A stretch of DNA of 64,000 nucleotides. Source: Panorpa germanica. Taxonomy: Eukaryota; Arthropoda; Insecta; Mecoptera; Panorpidae. The translations under genes were made by a program, and so were the position numbers. The notes beneath the pieces are model-generated. The model was given only the letters and a program-made list of their open reading frames with translations, was not told the origin of the DNA and made no database searches. Shown here piece after piece: positions 1-10,609 of this stretch. Position 1 is the first letter of the stretch; each line of letters opens with the position of its first letter. The stretch lies in NCBI GenBank assembly GCA_963678705.1, contig OY783219.1:2046001-2110000 (forward strand). The letters are read 5' to 3'.

Positions 1-159
1 ATTAGAATAATAGCTTCCATAATTTTGGTAGTTTGATTGATGCCCAGTAGATGCTGCCCATGTACCGGAAGCTCTAGATTCTAATGAGCAAGGATCTATA
101 GCCGCTGGAGACCAGATTGATGTATTACTGCTACCATTACTGCTGTATGCTCCTGATAA
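1..159 (-). CDS. otd: Gene B exon with the Otx SIWSPA motif (truncated by the window edge)
   Basis: Acceptor ACATTAATAATTCAG opens an exon reading [20 protein letters not shown], then [18 protein letters not shown] and [14 protein letters not shown] at base 1. SIWSPA corresponds to the conserved Otx SIWSPAS motif, and NYGSYYSN resembles the Tyr-rich part of Otd/Otx tails. The frame is open over all 159 bases. The remainder, with the stop, lies to the left of the window. Confidence 0.9.
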
Positions 160-3100
160 CTGAATTATTAATGTGGTTATTAGAATTTGAACGATTTTAA
201 TTATTGGTTAGTGTTGTAGGTAAGAGGTAATGGATGCATACACTAGGTGGTGTTGAAGTGCTGCTACTAGCGGCGAGTAGCTGAGGCTGAGGCTTAATAT
301 AGTTTGGTGAATCCCTAAGGAGCGGCACTGTCGTCGCAGGAGAGCTAGTTGACGAACTATAATTTAAAAAAAACATGTATATTTAATATTAATTAGATAA
401 TCAACGTTCTTCGAGACGTACTGTTTCGCAAATAGTTCTCTCGCTAACTTGTCCTACAATCTGGTAGCCTTGTGAATATTGGTTTCTTTTATTAAATATC
501 TATATCGCATCGTTAGAGATCAATAAATAATGGCAAGACTTTCAGATTGTAGAGCAACTGGGATCCAGAAATAGAATGTTGAATTAATGTTCTTACCTGG
601 TGTTATTATTATTATTGTTAATGATAGGCGTACTCGGTTTTATGCCCAAAATGCTAGATTTCGATGTTTTAACATTGTTGTTAGTATTATTTGTTGTATT
701 TCGGCTGCTAGTTTTTGGTGCGGTCGTCTCATTGGTCTGTTGGTGCTGCTTTTGTTGTTGACGACATTTTGCACGTCGATTTTTGAACCAAACCTATAAA
801 TAGATAAACATTTAAAGTCTATCCTAAATTGTAAAGTAGTAGCATATTTTTAAACATTGCAGTATTGTTTGTAATAATATTTTATTTAATTATAGTTTTT
901 CTGACGGTAGATTACATTTTTTAATTGAATTAGTGAAACTGGATACCTGATAATAGTTTATTCATCCGATCAAGTAATTTAAGATACTTTTAAAGTTCCT
1001 TGGTAGTTGTTTGAATAGTAAATTAAATGAACTGAGTGTTACTATTTACTACGAAACCTTAAAACTTAAAAAAAGAAAATCGATAATACTGCGCTACAGC
1101 AGTTCAAGAATGTGTTAAAAGTCGACTTAATATTTTGAATACTATCAATAGAAAGAAGCTCCATGTAATTCAACCGCCATTAAATATAGTTCACATGTTT
1201 TTCAAAATTTTTTGTTGACCTTCCAGGTGTATATTTATATTCTTGTATGTTTGATAGTGAATTTTGTATGGCAGCTCGAAAACGGCTCCAGAAAATTTTT
1301 TAAAAAATTCATATTTCGTAGAGAAAAAAATTCTAAGACTTTTGGCGTCCCAGGATTTTTCCCGAAAATTCCTGGAAACCCTTAATTTTGGAAAAACTAA
1401 AGTGTGCTTTTTTTGCTGTATAACTTTGTAAAATATAGAAAGAGGAAATTTTTCAGGTGTATTACGCTATTAAATGCAAACATATTTCAAAATATAGAAC
1501 TTTAAAATTTAATAAAAGGGGCCTAGAGAAAATTAGGGGGCCCGGTATGAAACTTTGGACAAAGCTCACACTTTCAATTGTGTAATAATTGAATATAATA
1601 TATAAAAAAAAAAAAATATTTGGGGGCACGGAGGCGGTTTTTGCCGAGTGTAAAAATTGTGCTAGAATTTGAAATTTCTTATATAGGCTAACTTTGGTAC
1701 CAAAAAGATAAATATTTCAATGTAAAAATGGAATTAAAATTTGAAATGAAATTCAATTCACACATAAAAGACAGTCGTCGTTTGCGACGGAGGTAAACTC
1801 TAGTTTATTTAAAGTTTGAGTACGTATCTAAGAAAGAAATGTACAGAGACCCAATACCAAACCATGTAGAAAATTATTATGACAGAATCACAAAGAACCC
1901 GTCAATTTTACAAAAACTTTCATACCAAAACTATTTTCTGCATGATCGGTCAAATATTTTGTTGGTTTTTGAAATTGTTACATGTCGATATCGATGTCAA
2001 ATTAAATGCTAGATTTTTGTTACATTTTTTTTATTGTTAGTCATGTTATTTTTTTTCTTTTTGCGTGTAGCAGTGGTATCCCTGCCTTCCTCTTAATTAT
2101 TATGCTAGAACACGTTCTACCGAAACGTGATACACCATAATTGAACCAACATTTTGACTGCTGAATTACCTTTTGACTAGTTTTATTTTATTATCTCAAA
2201 AACTTTTGTAAAAAATGAGGTTTTTTTTGTATTGTAGTAAATAGATATACTACATACTCGTGTACCCTATATTATAATGTTCCAGGTGTATCTGACTTGT
2301 CTATATATTTATATGTTTGGTACTGAATTTTGTATGGTAGCTCGAAAACGGCTCCTACAATGTTTACGAACATTTCCTATTTCGTAGAGAAAAAAATTCT
2401 AAGATTTTTGGCGTCCCCGGATTTCCCCCTAAAATTCTTGAAAACCCGTAATTTTGGAAAAACAGAAAAAAAATCACTTTTTCCTGAATCACTTTTAATT
2501 CGTAAAAGATAGAAAGTTGAAATTTTGTATGTGTATTACGGTGTTCAAACAGTTTATATGAAAAATTATTTGTTGTCATATGTAAAATTTATACAGAACG
2601 AATTAAATATTTTAATTTAAAAATGGAATTAAAATTTGAAATAAAATTAAATTCACACACAAAGGACAGTCGTCTCTTGCGACGGAGGTAAACTCTAGTA
2701 TAATATAAAGGCTATAAGGAGAAATATTTGTAAAAGATTTGATATTAATTTAAGAAATTAAAAGTGGTGTAAAGGTAGTTGCATATTAAGGCGCTTACAA
2801 ACGGATAAACTCATTGTTCATCTTGCAAAGGATTCGAACATTAATTATATTTATTTCGAATCCGAAACGGTCAACCCAGTAAACAATTTGGAGACACATT
2901 GATATCATATTTAAGATGCGTATGATTTTTTTGTCATGGAAGAGTCCAGTTTCTCACAGTCGTTCATATGAAATGTCTATGTCCGTCGGAATACAAATGA
3001 AGATAAAGTTGATGCAAACTATAATTGAAGTGTTATAGTGATAGGAACTTTATAAAACAAAACACTTCACCAAATTGTTTACTGGGAATTGATTCCAAAT

Positions 3101-3384
3101 TGTAACTTTCAAAGATGAGGTTTGTAGCTGGAGAACCGTCTTAAATAACTCACCTGCACCCTGGATTCTGGTAAATTGATTTTTAGGGCAACTTCTTCCC
3201 TCATAAAAATGTCGGGATACCTGGTCTTCCCGAACAGAGCTTCCAGGACGTCTAGCTGAGCTCTAGTGAACGTTGTTCTCTCGCGGCGTTGTTTACGGGG
3301 GTTCCCTGAGAACAGATCTTGTAATACATTAGTTATATTGTAGCCAGAATTTGTTAGAATATGTTAAATATATATGAGTGTATG

Positions 3385-3431
<47 letters not shown>

Positions 3432-4443
3432 TGTAACAAGTATAAAGCAGTATTGCAGGACACAGAAGCATTCATTGGGTGCAGCGGGCCATGAATAAAT
3501 AATCAAACAATTACATTTTGGTATTCTCTCTATAATCTCTTCGAAGTACAGTCATATCAAATGTTATTTGATAAGTATCCTCCTATATTATAATGTTGCA
3601 GGTATATCTGACTTATTTGGGACTGAATTTTGTATGGCAGCTCGAAAACGGCTCCTAGAAAGTTTTTGAAAATTGCCTATTTCGTAGAGAAAAAATTTCT
3701 AAGACTTATGGCGTCCCCGGATTTTTCCCCAAAATTCCTGGAAACCCGTAATTTTGGAAAAACTAAAAAAAAAGTGTGCTTTTTGCTAGAAAGTTAAATT
3801 TTTTTATGTAGGCGTATAACTTTGGTGCCTTATTTACGAATCAAAAAAAAAATCCCAAGTTTTGAATATAAATTTGATATATAAATACATATAGCAGAGA
3901 TTTATGAGCTGTAAGGTTCGTAACCTGTAAACTTGTCAGAGGTCTGTCAAGAATATATCTCTTTTATGCTCTGTTGTATAAAAGAGATAGCAACTAGCGT
4001 TTGTGATGCCACATGCATTTGGAATGTTGTACAACTTTGTATGACTTTTTTAATTGTTAATATCTCTTAAAATATAAGGTAACCCACTTAATCAATATAT
4101 AGTACACTTTTATAGAAATGAAGACATAGAACACAAGCCCATATGATGAGATTTGCTTCAATGCGCCTAAACAGACTGCAACCACATTTACGCATGGAAA
4201 TTTTCATACTTTTAATGATTTCTCCTAAAGTATTGTGACTGAGTTAATAATGATTCCGAATCATATTGAAATATACCTGCTGGATAACCCATAGACGAGT
4301 GCAGAGAGTCTACGGGCATCGCCAGGCCCAGTCCGCTTACATTGACAGCGTAGGGCGAGCCCTTCAGGTAAGCCATGGATGCTGGAGAAGCTGCGCATCC
4401 TGCACCAAATCCTGCGAACCCTAGATCCGTGTCCGGTGAACAT
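1..4443 (-). CDS. otd: Orthodenticle/Otx-type homeobox gene, conserved paralog B (five exons seen, 3' end beyond the window)
   Basis: This is a second K50 homeodomain transcription factor, in the same orientation and downstream of gene A. Exons at 4277-4443, 3154-3305, 597-793, 242-356 and 159 to the left edge splice in consistent phase, with introns of 971, 2360, 240 and 82 bp. The N-terminus contains [12 protein letters not shown], and the homeodomain matches the canonical Otx/Otd sequence as I know it. The C-terminus carries [11 protein letters not shown] and SIWSPA, the latter being the WSP motif of Otx proteins, then NYGSYYSN at the window edge. All of this points to the slowly evolving Otx ortholog, with head, neural and photoreceptor patterning as the known family roles. 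The stop codon and any C-terminal Otx tail are outside the window. The start is uncertain: the 4277-4443 exon opens mid-codon, but its internal ATG at MAYLK is a plausible start. Confidence 0.94.
242..356 (-). CDS. otd: Gene B exon: [18 protein letters not shown] segment
   Basis: This 115-nt exon has acceptor ttaaattatag|TTCGTC and donor CCTAGT|GTATGC. It completes Ser, then reads [20 protein letters not shown] and [18 protein letters not shown], ending in phase 0. The next exon begins in the same phase. The donor GTATGC is weaker than GTAAGT. If unspliced, the frame would continue 13 codons ([13 protein letters not shown] and N) to a TAA, so the exact end deserves checking. A Ser/Pro-rich stretch after the homeodomain is normal for Otx proteins. 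Confidence 0.8.
597..793 (-). CDS. otd: Gene B exon: homeodomain residues 47-60 and Asn/Thr-rich linker
   Basis: This 197-nt exon has acceptor tatttatag|GTTTGG and donor AACACCAG|GTAAGAA. It reads [19 protein letters not shown], completing the K50 homeodomain, then an Asn/Thr/Ser-rich linker ([28 protein letters not shown]). It ends with two bases of a Ser codon that is completed in the next exon. The plus-strand reading frame over the same bases is a shadow. Confidence 0.95.
1222..1803 (+). mobile_element. Non-autonomous Helitron-like element, 5'-truncated
   Basis: The 3' end has the Helitron signature: hairpin CGTCGTTTGCGACG, a short spacer, then CTAG followed by host T (CTAG at 1800-1803). 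The body shares long blocks with the other copies (TCGAAAACGGCTCC, TTTCGTAGAGAAAAAAATTC, GGGGGCCCGGTA). The usual TCCTATATTATAATG start is missing. It has no transposase, so it is non-autonomous. Confidence 0.7.
2264..2698 (+). mobile_element. Non-autonomous Helitron-like element, internally deleted
   Basis: It starts ACCCTATATTATAATG, close to the family start, and ends with hairpin CGTCTCTTGCGACG and CTAG at 2695-2698. It is about 435 bp, shorter than the ~790-bp units at 13.2-16.4 kb because the GGGGCCCGG middle is missing. Short reading frames across it are repeat-derived. It lies in the intron that splits gene B's homeobox. Confidence 0.7.
2875..3086 (+). mobile_element. CCCAGTAAACA MITE, copy a
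   Basis: This 212-bp element begins CCCAGTAAACAATTTGG and ends TTTACTGGG, giving terminal inverted repeats of about 11 bp or more. The internal blocks TCATATGAAATGTCTAT, ACAAATGAAGATAAAGTTGA and GTGATAG are shared with four other copies in the window. No clear target-site duplication is visible. It ends about 70 bp from the gene B homeobox exon. Confidence 0.75.
3154..3305 (-). CDS. otd: Gene B homeobox exon 1 (homeodomain residues 1-46)
   Basis: This 152-nt exon has acceptor ctgttctcag|GGAACCC and donor GTGCAG|GTGAGTT. It reads [19 protein letters not shown] then [19 protein letters not shown] and ends [10 protein letters not shown] see no departure from the canonical Otd homeodomain in this part. 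The intron after Gln46 matches the position used in gene A. The intron behind it (2360 bp) has collected two Helitron-like copies and one CCCAGTAAACA MITE. Confidence 0.97.
3306..4276. other. Gene B 971-bp intron with Helitron fragment and (AT)n tract
   Basis: The intron between the linker and homeobox exons holds an (AT)n run at about 3387-3428 and a 3'-truncated Helitron-like copy from 3581. The remaining sequence (3880-4276) shows nothing recognisable. Confidence 0.75.
3581..3880 (+). mobile_element. Helitron-like element, 3'-truncated
   Basis: It begins with the intact family start TCCTATATTATAATG and keeps the CTCGAAAACGGCTCC and TTTCGTAGAG blocks. It fades near 3880 without the terminal hairpin or CTAG. 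Confidence 0.6.
4277..4443 (-). CDS. otd: Gene B exon: N-terminal MAYLK...YAVN segment
   Basis: This 167-nt exon has acceptor cattttccag|ATGTTC and donor CCAGCAG|GTATAT. In the frame that joins the homeobox exon it reads [15 protein letters not shown], then [16 protein letters not shown], and ends SSMGYPA plus G. MAYLK...PYAVN resembles the Otx N-terminus (MMSYLKQPPYAVN in vertebrates). The ATG at the extreme 5' end is in a different frame and gives an Arg-rich shadow reading, so it is not the start. Either Met at MAYLK initiates, leaving the first third as 5'UTR, or an upstream exon supplies two bases of the first codon. Confidence 0.88.
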
Positions 4444-5871
4444 CTGGAAAATGACGAACTTCAGATAGATGGTTTTTAAATGTCCACTGACGATAATAAT
4501 AGATTAAAACCAACATATACTTTATTAACTTTGTTGATTAACATTCATTTATTGTTAGAAATTGTTAAGTTGGCTGCAAAACTATTATGAAGTGATTAAA
4601 AAGGGTTGGAGCTACGAAATGAATTACAGAGATATTTTAAAAAACCGACCCCAACGAAATAGCACTCCTTAAAGTGTGTACCTTTATCAACACCTTAAAC
4701 AAATAGCCAGGCCAGTCTGTACTTAACCTGTTGTCTCTTTGCCCTATATTTTGAGAACCACTCAGTTTGCTATTATTGTACATTGCCACATTGTATATTT
4801 ACATTTTGAATGTTGATAGTATTGGTTATGCAACTACAATTTAGAGCAAATAGATTCCATTATTAAACGTGGGTGCGAATAGGTATGTGACGAAAATGTG
4901 TCACTCAAAGTATCTGAATAGCTTTAAGAAAAATGTTGTGCTCGAATTAATTCAGCAAATACATTACTTCAGTAAGTAAAATGTTACTTTGGACTCAGAT
5001 ATAATTGTGTTTTCTTAATCTATATATTTCACTTAATTTCTTTTGGTATTTTTCGAGCTGATTGACAGTTCGAGCCACTGCACTATCTATCTTTCAGTAT
5101 GATCAGTTGTTTGACACATCAGAAGTTCAATGTTTGTGAGTTTGTGAAGAATGTACTAACTTCGTGAAGAAATTAAAATATCTATTAATTATACTTAAAT
5201 ATCTAATTATTATCTAAGTGTAAACGCTAGAGATATGTAAATAACAAATTTAAATGCTACTTGCAGTATAATATTTAACAAGATACACAATTGAACGCTA
5301 CCATTTCGTCTTCAGAAATCACATGACCAAAGTCAAAATGGCGACAGTTTCTGGACAAGTGGTTGCTAATTACATTTTCTCCTAAAATTAATTGTTTTTT
5401 CCGGTTAATAAGTTTTATTTGTGACTCTAATTTTGCTTTTATATTAAACTTAAATGTGATATGTTGTGTTTGTGACAGATTTTAAGTGTGGTGTGACTTT
5501 TAAAACTCTGTTTGAAGTGAATTTTAATGACACTAACCTAGGTGACAGTGTATGATTACAATACGTGTTACAAATACAGTACAATATTACTAGATAATTG
5601 AAGATTCCAGTGAGATTTGGTGATCATGTTTGCTGTTATGAATCCTATTAACAAGGTAAGAAATTTAATAAACACTAACCATCTGAAATACAAAACATTA
5701 TTGTCATACTTGTTGTACCCTTTGTCGGCTTGAAACGAATAAGAATAATGTGTTTATTTTTTATTCCATTTCTGTTCATAATATTTTAACATTACATTAG
5801 TCTGTACTTTAAAATATGTCTAAACCGGTGAATAAGATAGTTTTTATTATTAATTATTATTGTGAACGTCG
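4444..5871. other. Region upstream of gene B's first recognised exon
   Basis: This AT-rich stretch should contain the missing gene B upstream exon(s) or the start of a long 5' intron. I could not identify a convincing minus-strand exon. On the plus strand a purine-flanked ATGGCGACAG lies at 5337-5346, and a small ATG frame ends in a good donor at 5656 (separate entry). Nothing else stands out. Confidence 0.4.
5626..5655 (+). other. Possible plus-strand first coding exon (weak)
   Basis: ATGTTTGCTGTTATG opens the frame MFAVMNPINK, which ends exactly at a strong donor, AACAAG|GTAAGAAAT. Stops lie upstream, as in a 5'UTR. I do not recognise the peptide and no partner exon was found downstream, so it may be chance. 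If real, it marks a gene or transcript running opposite to gene B. Confidence 0.15.
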
Positions 5872-6913
5872 GGGGCGTTATTCCTGAGTTCAATCGAATC
5901 GTAAACTCTTCTTCTTTCCGTAAAAATCACTCGATTTACTCAAAAGTGCTATTCCTGAAAATTTTACGAAAATTTACGAGCAGAGAAATCGAGCAAAAAA
6001 GTGAACATTTGCACGTCGACTATTTAGCTTGCGAATGTACGATCGAACAGTAAATTTTAATGATTTTTATTAGTTATCACTGTTTCAGTCAAGAGTATTT
6101 AGTAAAATTTGTGTTGTTTGTTCTATTTTTCTGATGTCAATTTTTTAATTTTTTGAAATGTCAAAAAAATAAATATTTGTTAAGGTTAACCTAAAATTTT
6201 TCTATTACTTTTTATTGCGCTTTATATTAATTTAATAAAAATGACATCTCTAAGAAGTATGGCTTTAAATAATTTACTTATGCTTGAAGAAACGGAGTTA
6301 AATTATATGGGAAATGAAATACAGTTAAGAAAATACAACCATTAGAATCAGAAACTAGACGTAGCCAAAACACTTAATTAATAGATCTTATTTATAATAG
6401 AATATACTGTTTATTTATAATTAAAATTAGAAATAGTATATTGTGTTTATTCTTAAATACACTTATTAAAATAAGTGTTGTTTTTTTAATCTATCATAAT
6501 TTAACAAATATAATGTATTCTAATATTCTATTAATGCGTATAGTTTTTAAAATTCAATTGTTAAATGATTAAAAGTTCAATAAAATTAATAAAAAGGAGA
6601 ATATATAAATTATTATGCAAACTCTGTATTCAATATTAAATTTGTACTATACTAAGATAAACGCTTCTTTTAAAATCCAGAAAAAATGGTAGAAATAATA
6701 GTTTAACCAGATAATCATATCCAACTTACAAAAAAAATTTAAATTAATTTAAATTTCCCGCATTTTGCTGGTCTACAAAACGTTCTACACAATATATTTA
6801 ATCGAATGGAGAATGTTAGTTTCGATCGTATTCAGGAATAGTGTTTTCAATTGTGATCGAATCTTACTTCACTCGTTTCGAACATTGCTCGCAAAATTCA
6901 GGAATAGGGCCCC
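5872..6913. mobile_element. TIR DNA element with GGGGC...ATTCCTGA ends
   Basis: This ~1.04-kb element begins GGGGCGTTATTCCTGAGTT and ends with the inverted partner AATTCAGGAATAGGGCCCC. Each end holds a second ATTCCTGA block about 70 bp further in (5951-5958 and 6831-6839), also inverted, so the subterminal structure is repeated. A 34-codon frame at 6241-6345 (MTSLRSMALNNLLMLEETEL and on) could be a remnant of a transposase start, possibly PIF/Harbinger-like, but that is a guess. No target-site duplication is obvious. Confidence 0.55.
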
Positions 6914-7340
6914 AGTAAGGTGTTGAACGCTGGCTGCGGCCAGCCCCAGCAATCAAATGCGACGTACAATAGAACGATATTTGAATGATATAAATACGAA
7001 TATTTTAAAAATATCTTTATGCATTTTTTGGTTAGAATCGAAGGTCAGTTGTATTTTTACCGACCCGTGGAGTTTGTTTTTGAAGCTTGGTTAGGATTTC
7101 GATTATTTTAAATAAAAAAAATGAGTTGACAATTCGTTCACCAAATTTCAATTTGAACTTGCATGGCACAAATCCTCAAAAATAACATCTGTCATTATTT
7201 CACGGATGTATATATATAACGTAATGGTTGAAGCTATAGAGACTCATTCGTAATGTAACATCTATAGAACATATATGATATGTTGCACAATAAGTAGAAA
7301 GCAAGGATTATAGCCCCACAATATATAAACCCCATAATAA

Positions 7341-7421
<81 letters not shown>

Positions 7422-7427
7422 TATATG

Positions 7428-7516
<89 letters not shown>

Positions 7517-8207
7517 GATATATATACATATAAATCAATTATCGATCTTCCGTATTGCTGCTATTGTATAAGGTATAACTGCTTAATTTTCTAATCATTT
7601 ATAAATATATAGATATTTAAATTGTACCAGAAAACCAATACACAAATAATAAAATTCCATTCAGTTATAAAGCGAGACCACCAACGTTAAAAAAAAATAA
7701 ATCCAAAGAAATTTGAAGCTTTATAAATATAAAAAAAGTAATTTTCTATTATCAGATTGTCTAAATTGTCGCCTAAATTTGATCTAAATATCTATCTACT
7801 TAACGTCAGTGTCTCTGGTCCATGCACTAGTAAATATAAAGTTTCTCTTCAATAATTTTGTAGTGTTTCGTTTCTATATCGGGTTAGTATTTTGTGTCTG
7901 CAGAGAATTAATATGAAAGCCATCAAAAAGGTGTCTAGGATTATTTGCTAGTTGACACTTTCGAGGTATAAATGTTTACGTTTCTTTCAATAAATCGAAG
8001 GCCTGTTTATAACGATAAAATCTTTCATAGGAAAAATTGAATTATTAATATACAGGTGTTTATATACGGGGTTTCTTTTATATAAAGACAATCTCGTTCT
8101 GTTTTGTGTCAGTTATTAAATAAAAGTTTTCCTATTGCACATAGTTACATGTTACATGTATTTTTTAACATAAGAAAAGTTACCTTTAACGTAATAAATA
8201 TTAGTTA
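6914..8207. other. Intergenic stretch with large AT-repeat block
   Basis: It is dominated by the compound (AT)n tract at about 7345-7522. The rest is AT-rich with no recognised gene. Reading frames made of Tyr-Ile repeats here are translations of the microsatellite. Confidence 0.6.
7345..7522. repeat. Compound (AT)n microsatellite
   Basis: This is about 175 bp of alternating A/T interrupted by a few ATGTAT and TTTATATG variants. It is low complexity in both strands. Confidence 0.95.
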
Positions 8208-8420
8208 CCCAGTAAACATTTTGGATTAAAGACGTGTATGATTTTTTTTTGTCATAAAAGAGTTCAGTTCATATGAAATGTCTATTTTATCGGCTACAAA
8301 TGTTAAAATCGCTACACCTGTCGGAATACAAATGAAGATTAAGTTGATGCAAACTATAATTGAAGTGCGATAGTGATAGAAACGTCACAAAAAGGGACAC
8401 TCACCAAATTGTTTACTGGG
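8208..8420 (+). mobile_element. CCCAGTAAACA MITE, copy b
   Basis: It starts CCCAGTAAACATTTTGG and ends AATTGTTTACTGGG. It has the same orientation and internal blocks as the copy at 2875-3086 (TTCATATGAAATGTCTAT, CGGAATACAAATGAAGAT). A short 5' segment is missing relative to the longer copy at 32690. Confidence 0.75.
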
Positions 8421-8733
8421 CATGTTTTGTGTTTAGCAGTACTACATTAATTTTAAGACGTTTACTTATCAAAGTACAATTAAATATATATTATTTGTAA
8501 TTTTATTTCACCTTTAAGATGGAACATAGTGTCCCAAAAAAGTGGCGATTTAATTAGATCACTTTTTAAATGCAAAAAACCATGTCAATCGATCGTACGA
8601 ATTTCGAGAATTCTTGCTATGATACGTTAAAAAGAAATTAGACAAAACATCATTTTAACTGTACTTCGAATCCAAACAGAAATTAAGAAAATAACACAAT
8701 TCTAAAACCAATATATAGATTATAACATCATCA

Positions 8734-8772
<39 letters not shown>

Positions 8773-9281
8773 TTTATAATTTAAAAAAAAATGAAAAAAA
8801 AAACTTTAGAATTTTTATATAAAATATCAAATTTCATTCTTTTTATGAAGTTTGAAATATGAATTACAGATAAACTTTTAATCTAGGTTATTAGCGTCAA
8901 TTGAGCTCGACTTTGAGAAGTTATTGTAAAAAAAAAATATTTATAAAAAGAAGTTTCAGACAAGGCAAGGTGTAAACTATAAACAAAAACATGAAAGATC
9001 TTCTGTGTTGTGTCCAATCAGACGGTAGAGTTGGGTTGACAGACACTGTTACGACCCTGCACGCCCACTAATTATAAATGAGAAGTTATTTATTGTAAAT
9101 GGGGTTGCACTATATTCAGGCGTAATGTTACACATCTGATAAATTGTTTGTAGATAAGAAATATCTATTTAGCGAGCAGTAGTGTTGATAATTGAGAGCG
9201 AATGGAGATCCAGCGAAATGGGGGATGTTAAAATAGTGTGTAATTTGTTTATACTTGGTTTATCTGTTTGTGTTCCGCTTA
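8421..9281. other. Intergenic AT-rich stretch
   Basis: It holds an (AT)n tract at about 8737-8770 and poly-A runs. A block near 9092-9175 (GTAAATGGGGTTGC...AGGCGTAAT...AGATAAGAA) weakly recurs at 13138-13200. No gene is seen. Confidence 0.45.
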
Positions 9282-10004
9282 GGGGGGTGGGGGTAAGGTT
9301 TCAAGGTTTTTTTTTATTTTCAATTTATTTATATTAATCTACAACATATTAAGTTTATTGTGTAAAAATTTGAAGTCGATTGGAGTAAAACTGTCGGAGA
9401 TATAGAGTTTTAAGTCGTCACCTCTCTGGTTTGGTTTCGTCTTTCTTTGAAACTTTCTTTGCGTTTTCTCACACTTAACTTTTTCAGATAAGGTGCCTCT
9501 CTAACTCAAAATCTACTGGACCGATTCTTTAGAAATTTTGCACACTCTTTCTTCACATAAATGTCGAGGTAACGCTGTTGAGTTTTTTTTTAATTTGTTA
9601 ATTTTAACGAATTTTAAAATAACAAAGTTTCTAATGTTTTTCATGAAAAATCAGTATTTTGACTTTTAAGTGCTGTAAAAAATTGAAAAATCAATAAAAA
9701 AGAAAAAACTCAACAGCGTTACCTGCAGAAACTTATCAACTAATGAAATCTACTTGGATATTCGATTTCGGAAAATCCAGTGATGAGTTATGAGTGGCAT
9801 CGTAATGAAACTTTTTTTTTGTTACGTCTGCGGAAATTCGTTGCCAATGCCTCATTTCTTGATATTTATTTATGAAAATTTCACAAAGTATTCTTCAAAT
9901 GTTATTTTATCATGTGGTAATTATAGAAATAATTATATATTAACTGTGTTGTTAAAAAACGTTATTGAAAATATGCTTTTTTTATCGTTTTGACCTTACC
10001 CCCC
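9282..10004 (+). mobile_element. TA-flanked MITE with GGGGG...TAAGGT ends (family T), copy 1
   Basis: The element is bounded by GGGGGGTGGGGGTAAGGTTT and the inverted end GACCTTACCCCCC, and TA lies on both sides (9280-9281 and 10005-10006). This pattern suggests a Tc1/mariner-type origin. Inside is a strong inverted repeat: AGGTAACGCTGTTGAGTTTT near 9570, matched by AAAACTCAACAGCGTTACCT near 9702. The same element recurs near 19.4, 21.5 and 60.3 kb. The frame reading YVCGNSLPMPHF near its 3' end is shared with the 19.4-kb copy and is repeat-derived, not a host gene. Confidence 0.7.
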
Positions 10005-10609
10005 TATTAAATTGACTAAATGCGTGATCTATTAGTGCACCAAACAACTTTATTTTAATGATCTCCGTTTCATTCCAATTACTGTGTGTACTTCAATCGC
10101 TGCAATAAACTAACGATCAAAAATATGCAAACTTAACTAAAATAATGAAATTAAAATGTGAAATATCGAGGGCTAGAGATCATCAGATGCAAGGTATCTA
10201 AATAATGAATACAATAGACCATATCAGGGGTGATCATGTGCCGTCGCAGCCACGAGTTGGTCCTCGTACCATTAGTTTGATTATCTGCGAGTTTAATCTT
10301 TTGCAACACAAAAAGGATTTATCAGTAAATTGCCCATTGCTAATTTAATTGATTGTACTGCATTCTCTGTAAGCTTCTGGTTCTCCTACAGGTCCTCGGG
10401 CTTTCGTTTGTAAGCTGAGCTAGCCCGTTACTAATGAACTCCTTTTATGGTTATTACTTTCACGTCATTAATTTAAGAGTTTTTATTTTACCAAAATGTT
10501 TTCCTTTGATCTTTACCAACTAGAGAATCTCTACCACTCTTCTAATTATGTTGTTTTCTATCATGAGTGTTTGTTCTTCTATCTAAACAATCGAACGCAT
10601 ATTAATCCA
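10005..10609. other. Intergenic, no feature recognised
   Basis: AT-rich sequence with no convincing exon, repeat or RNA gene. Confidence 0.4.

Larger units (their letters stand above)
794..3153. other. Gene B intron splitting the homeobox, loaded with transposon copies
   Basis: This 2.36-kb intron separates homeodomain residues 46 and 47. Bases 794-1200 show only AT-rich unique-looking sequence. Two Helitron-like copies (about 1222-1803 and 2264-2698) and one CCCAGTAAACA MITE (2875-3086) fill most of the rest. The segment 1804-2263 holds no recognisable feature. Confidence 0.8.

Noticed and set aside
4261..4443. 60-codon frame starting [13 protein letters not shown] on the minus strand
   Set aside because: It is out of phase with the homeobox exon and runs through the splice donor. 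The correct frame of this exon gives [12 protein letters not shown].
7308..7538. Long Tyr/Ile-repeat open frames (also near 36807-37039 and 47695-48066)
   Set aside because: They are translations of (AT)n microsatellites and have no coding signal.
9790..9993. Open frame with YVCGNSLPMPHFLIF, similar to one at 19828-20049
   Set aside because: The similarity comes from the shared TA-MITE. Codon-level conservation is no better than in the non-coding parts.
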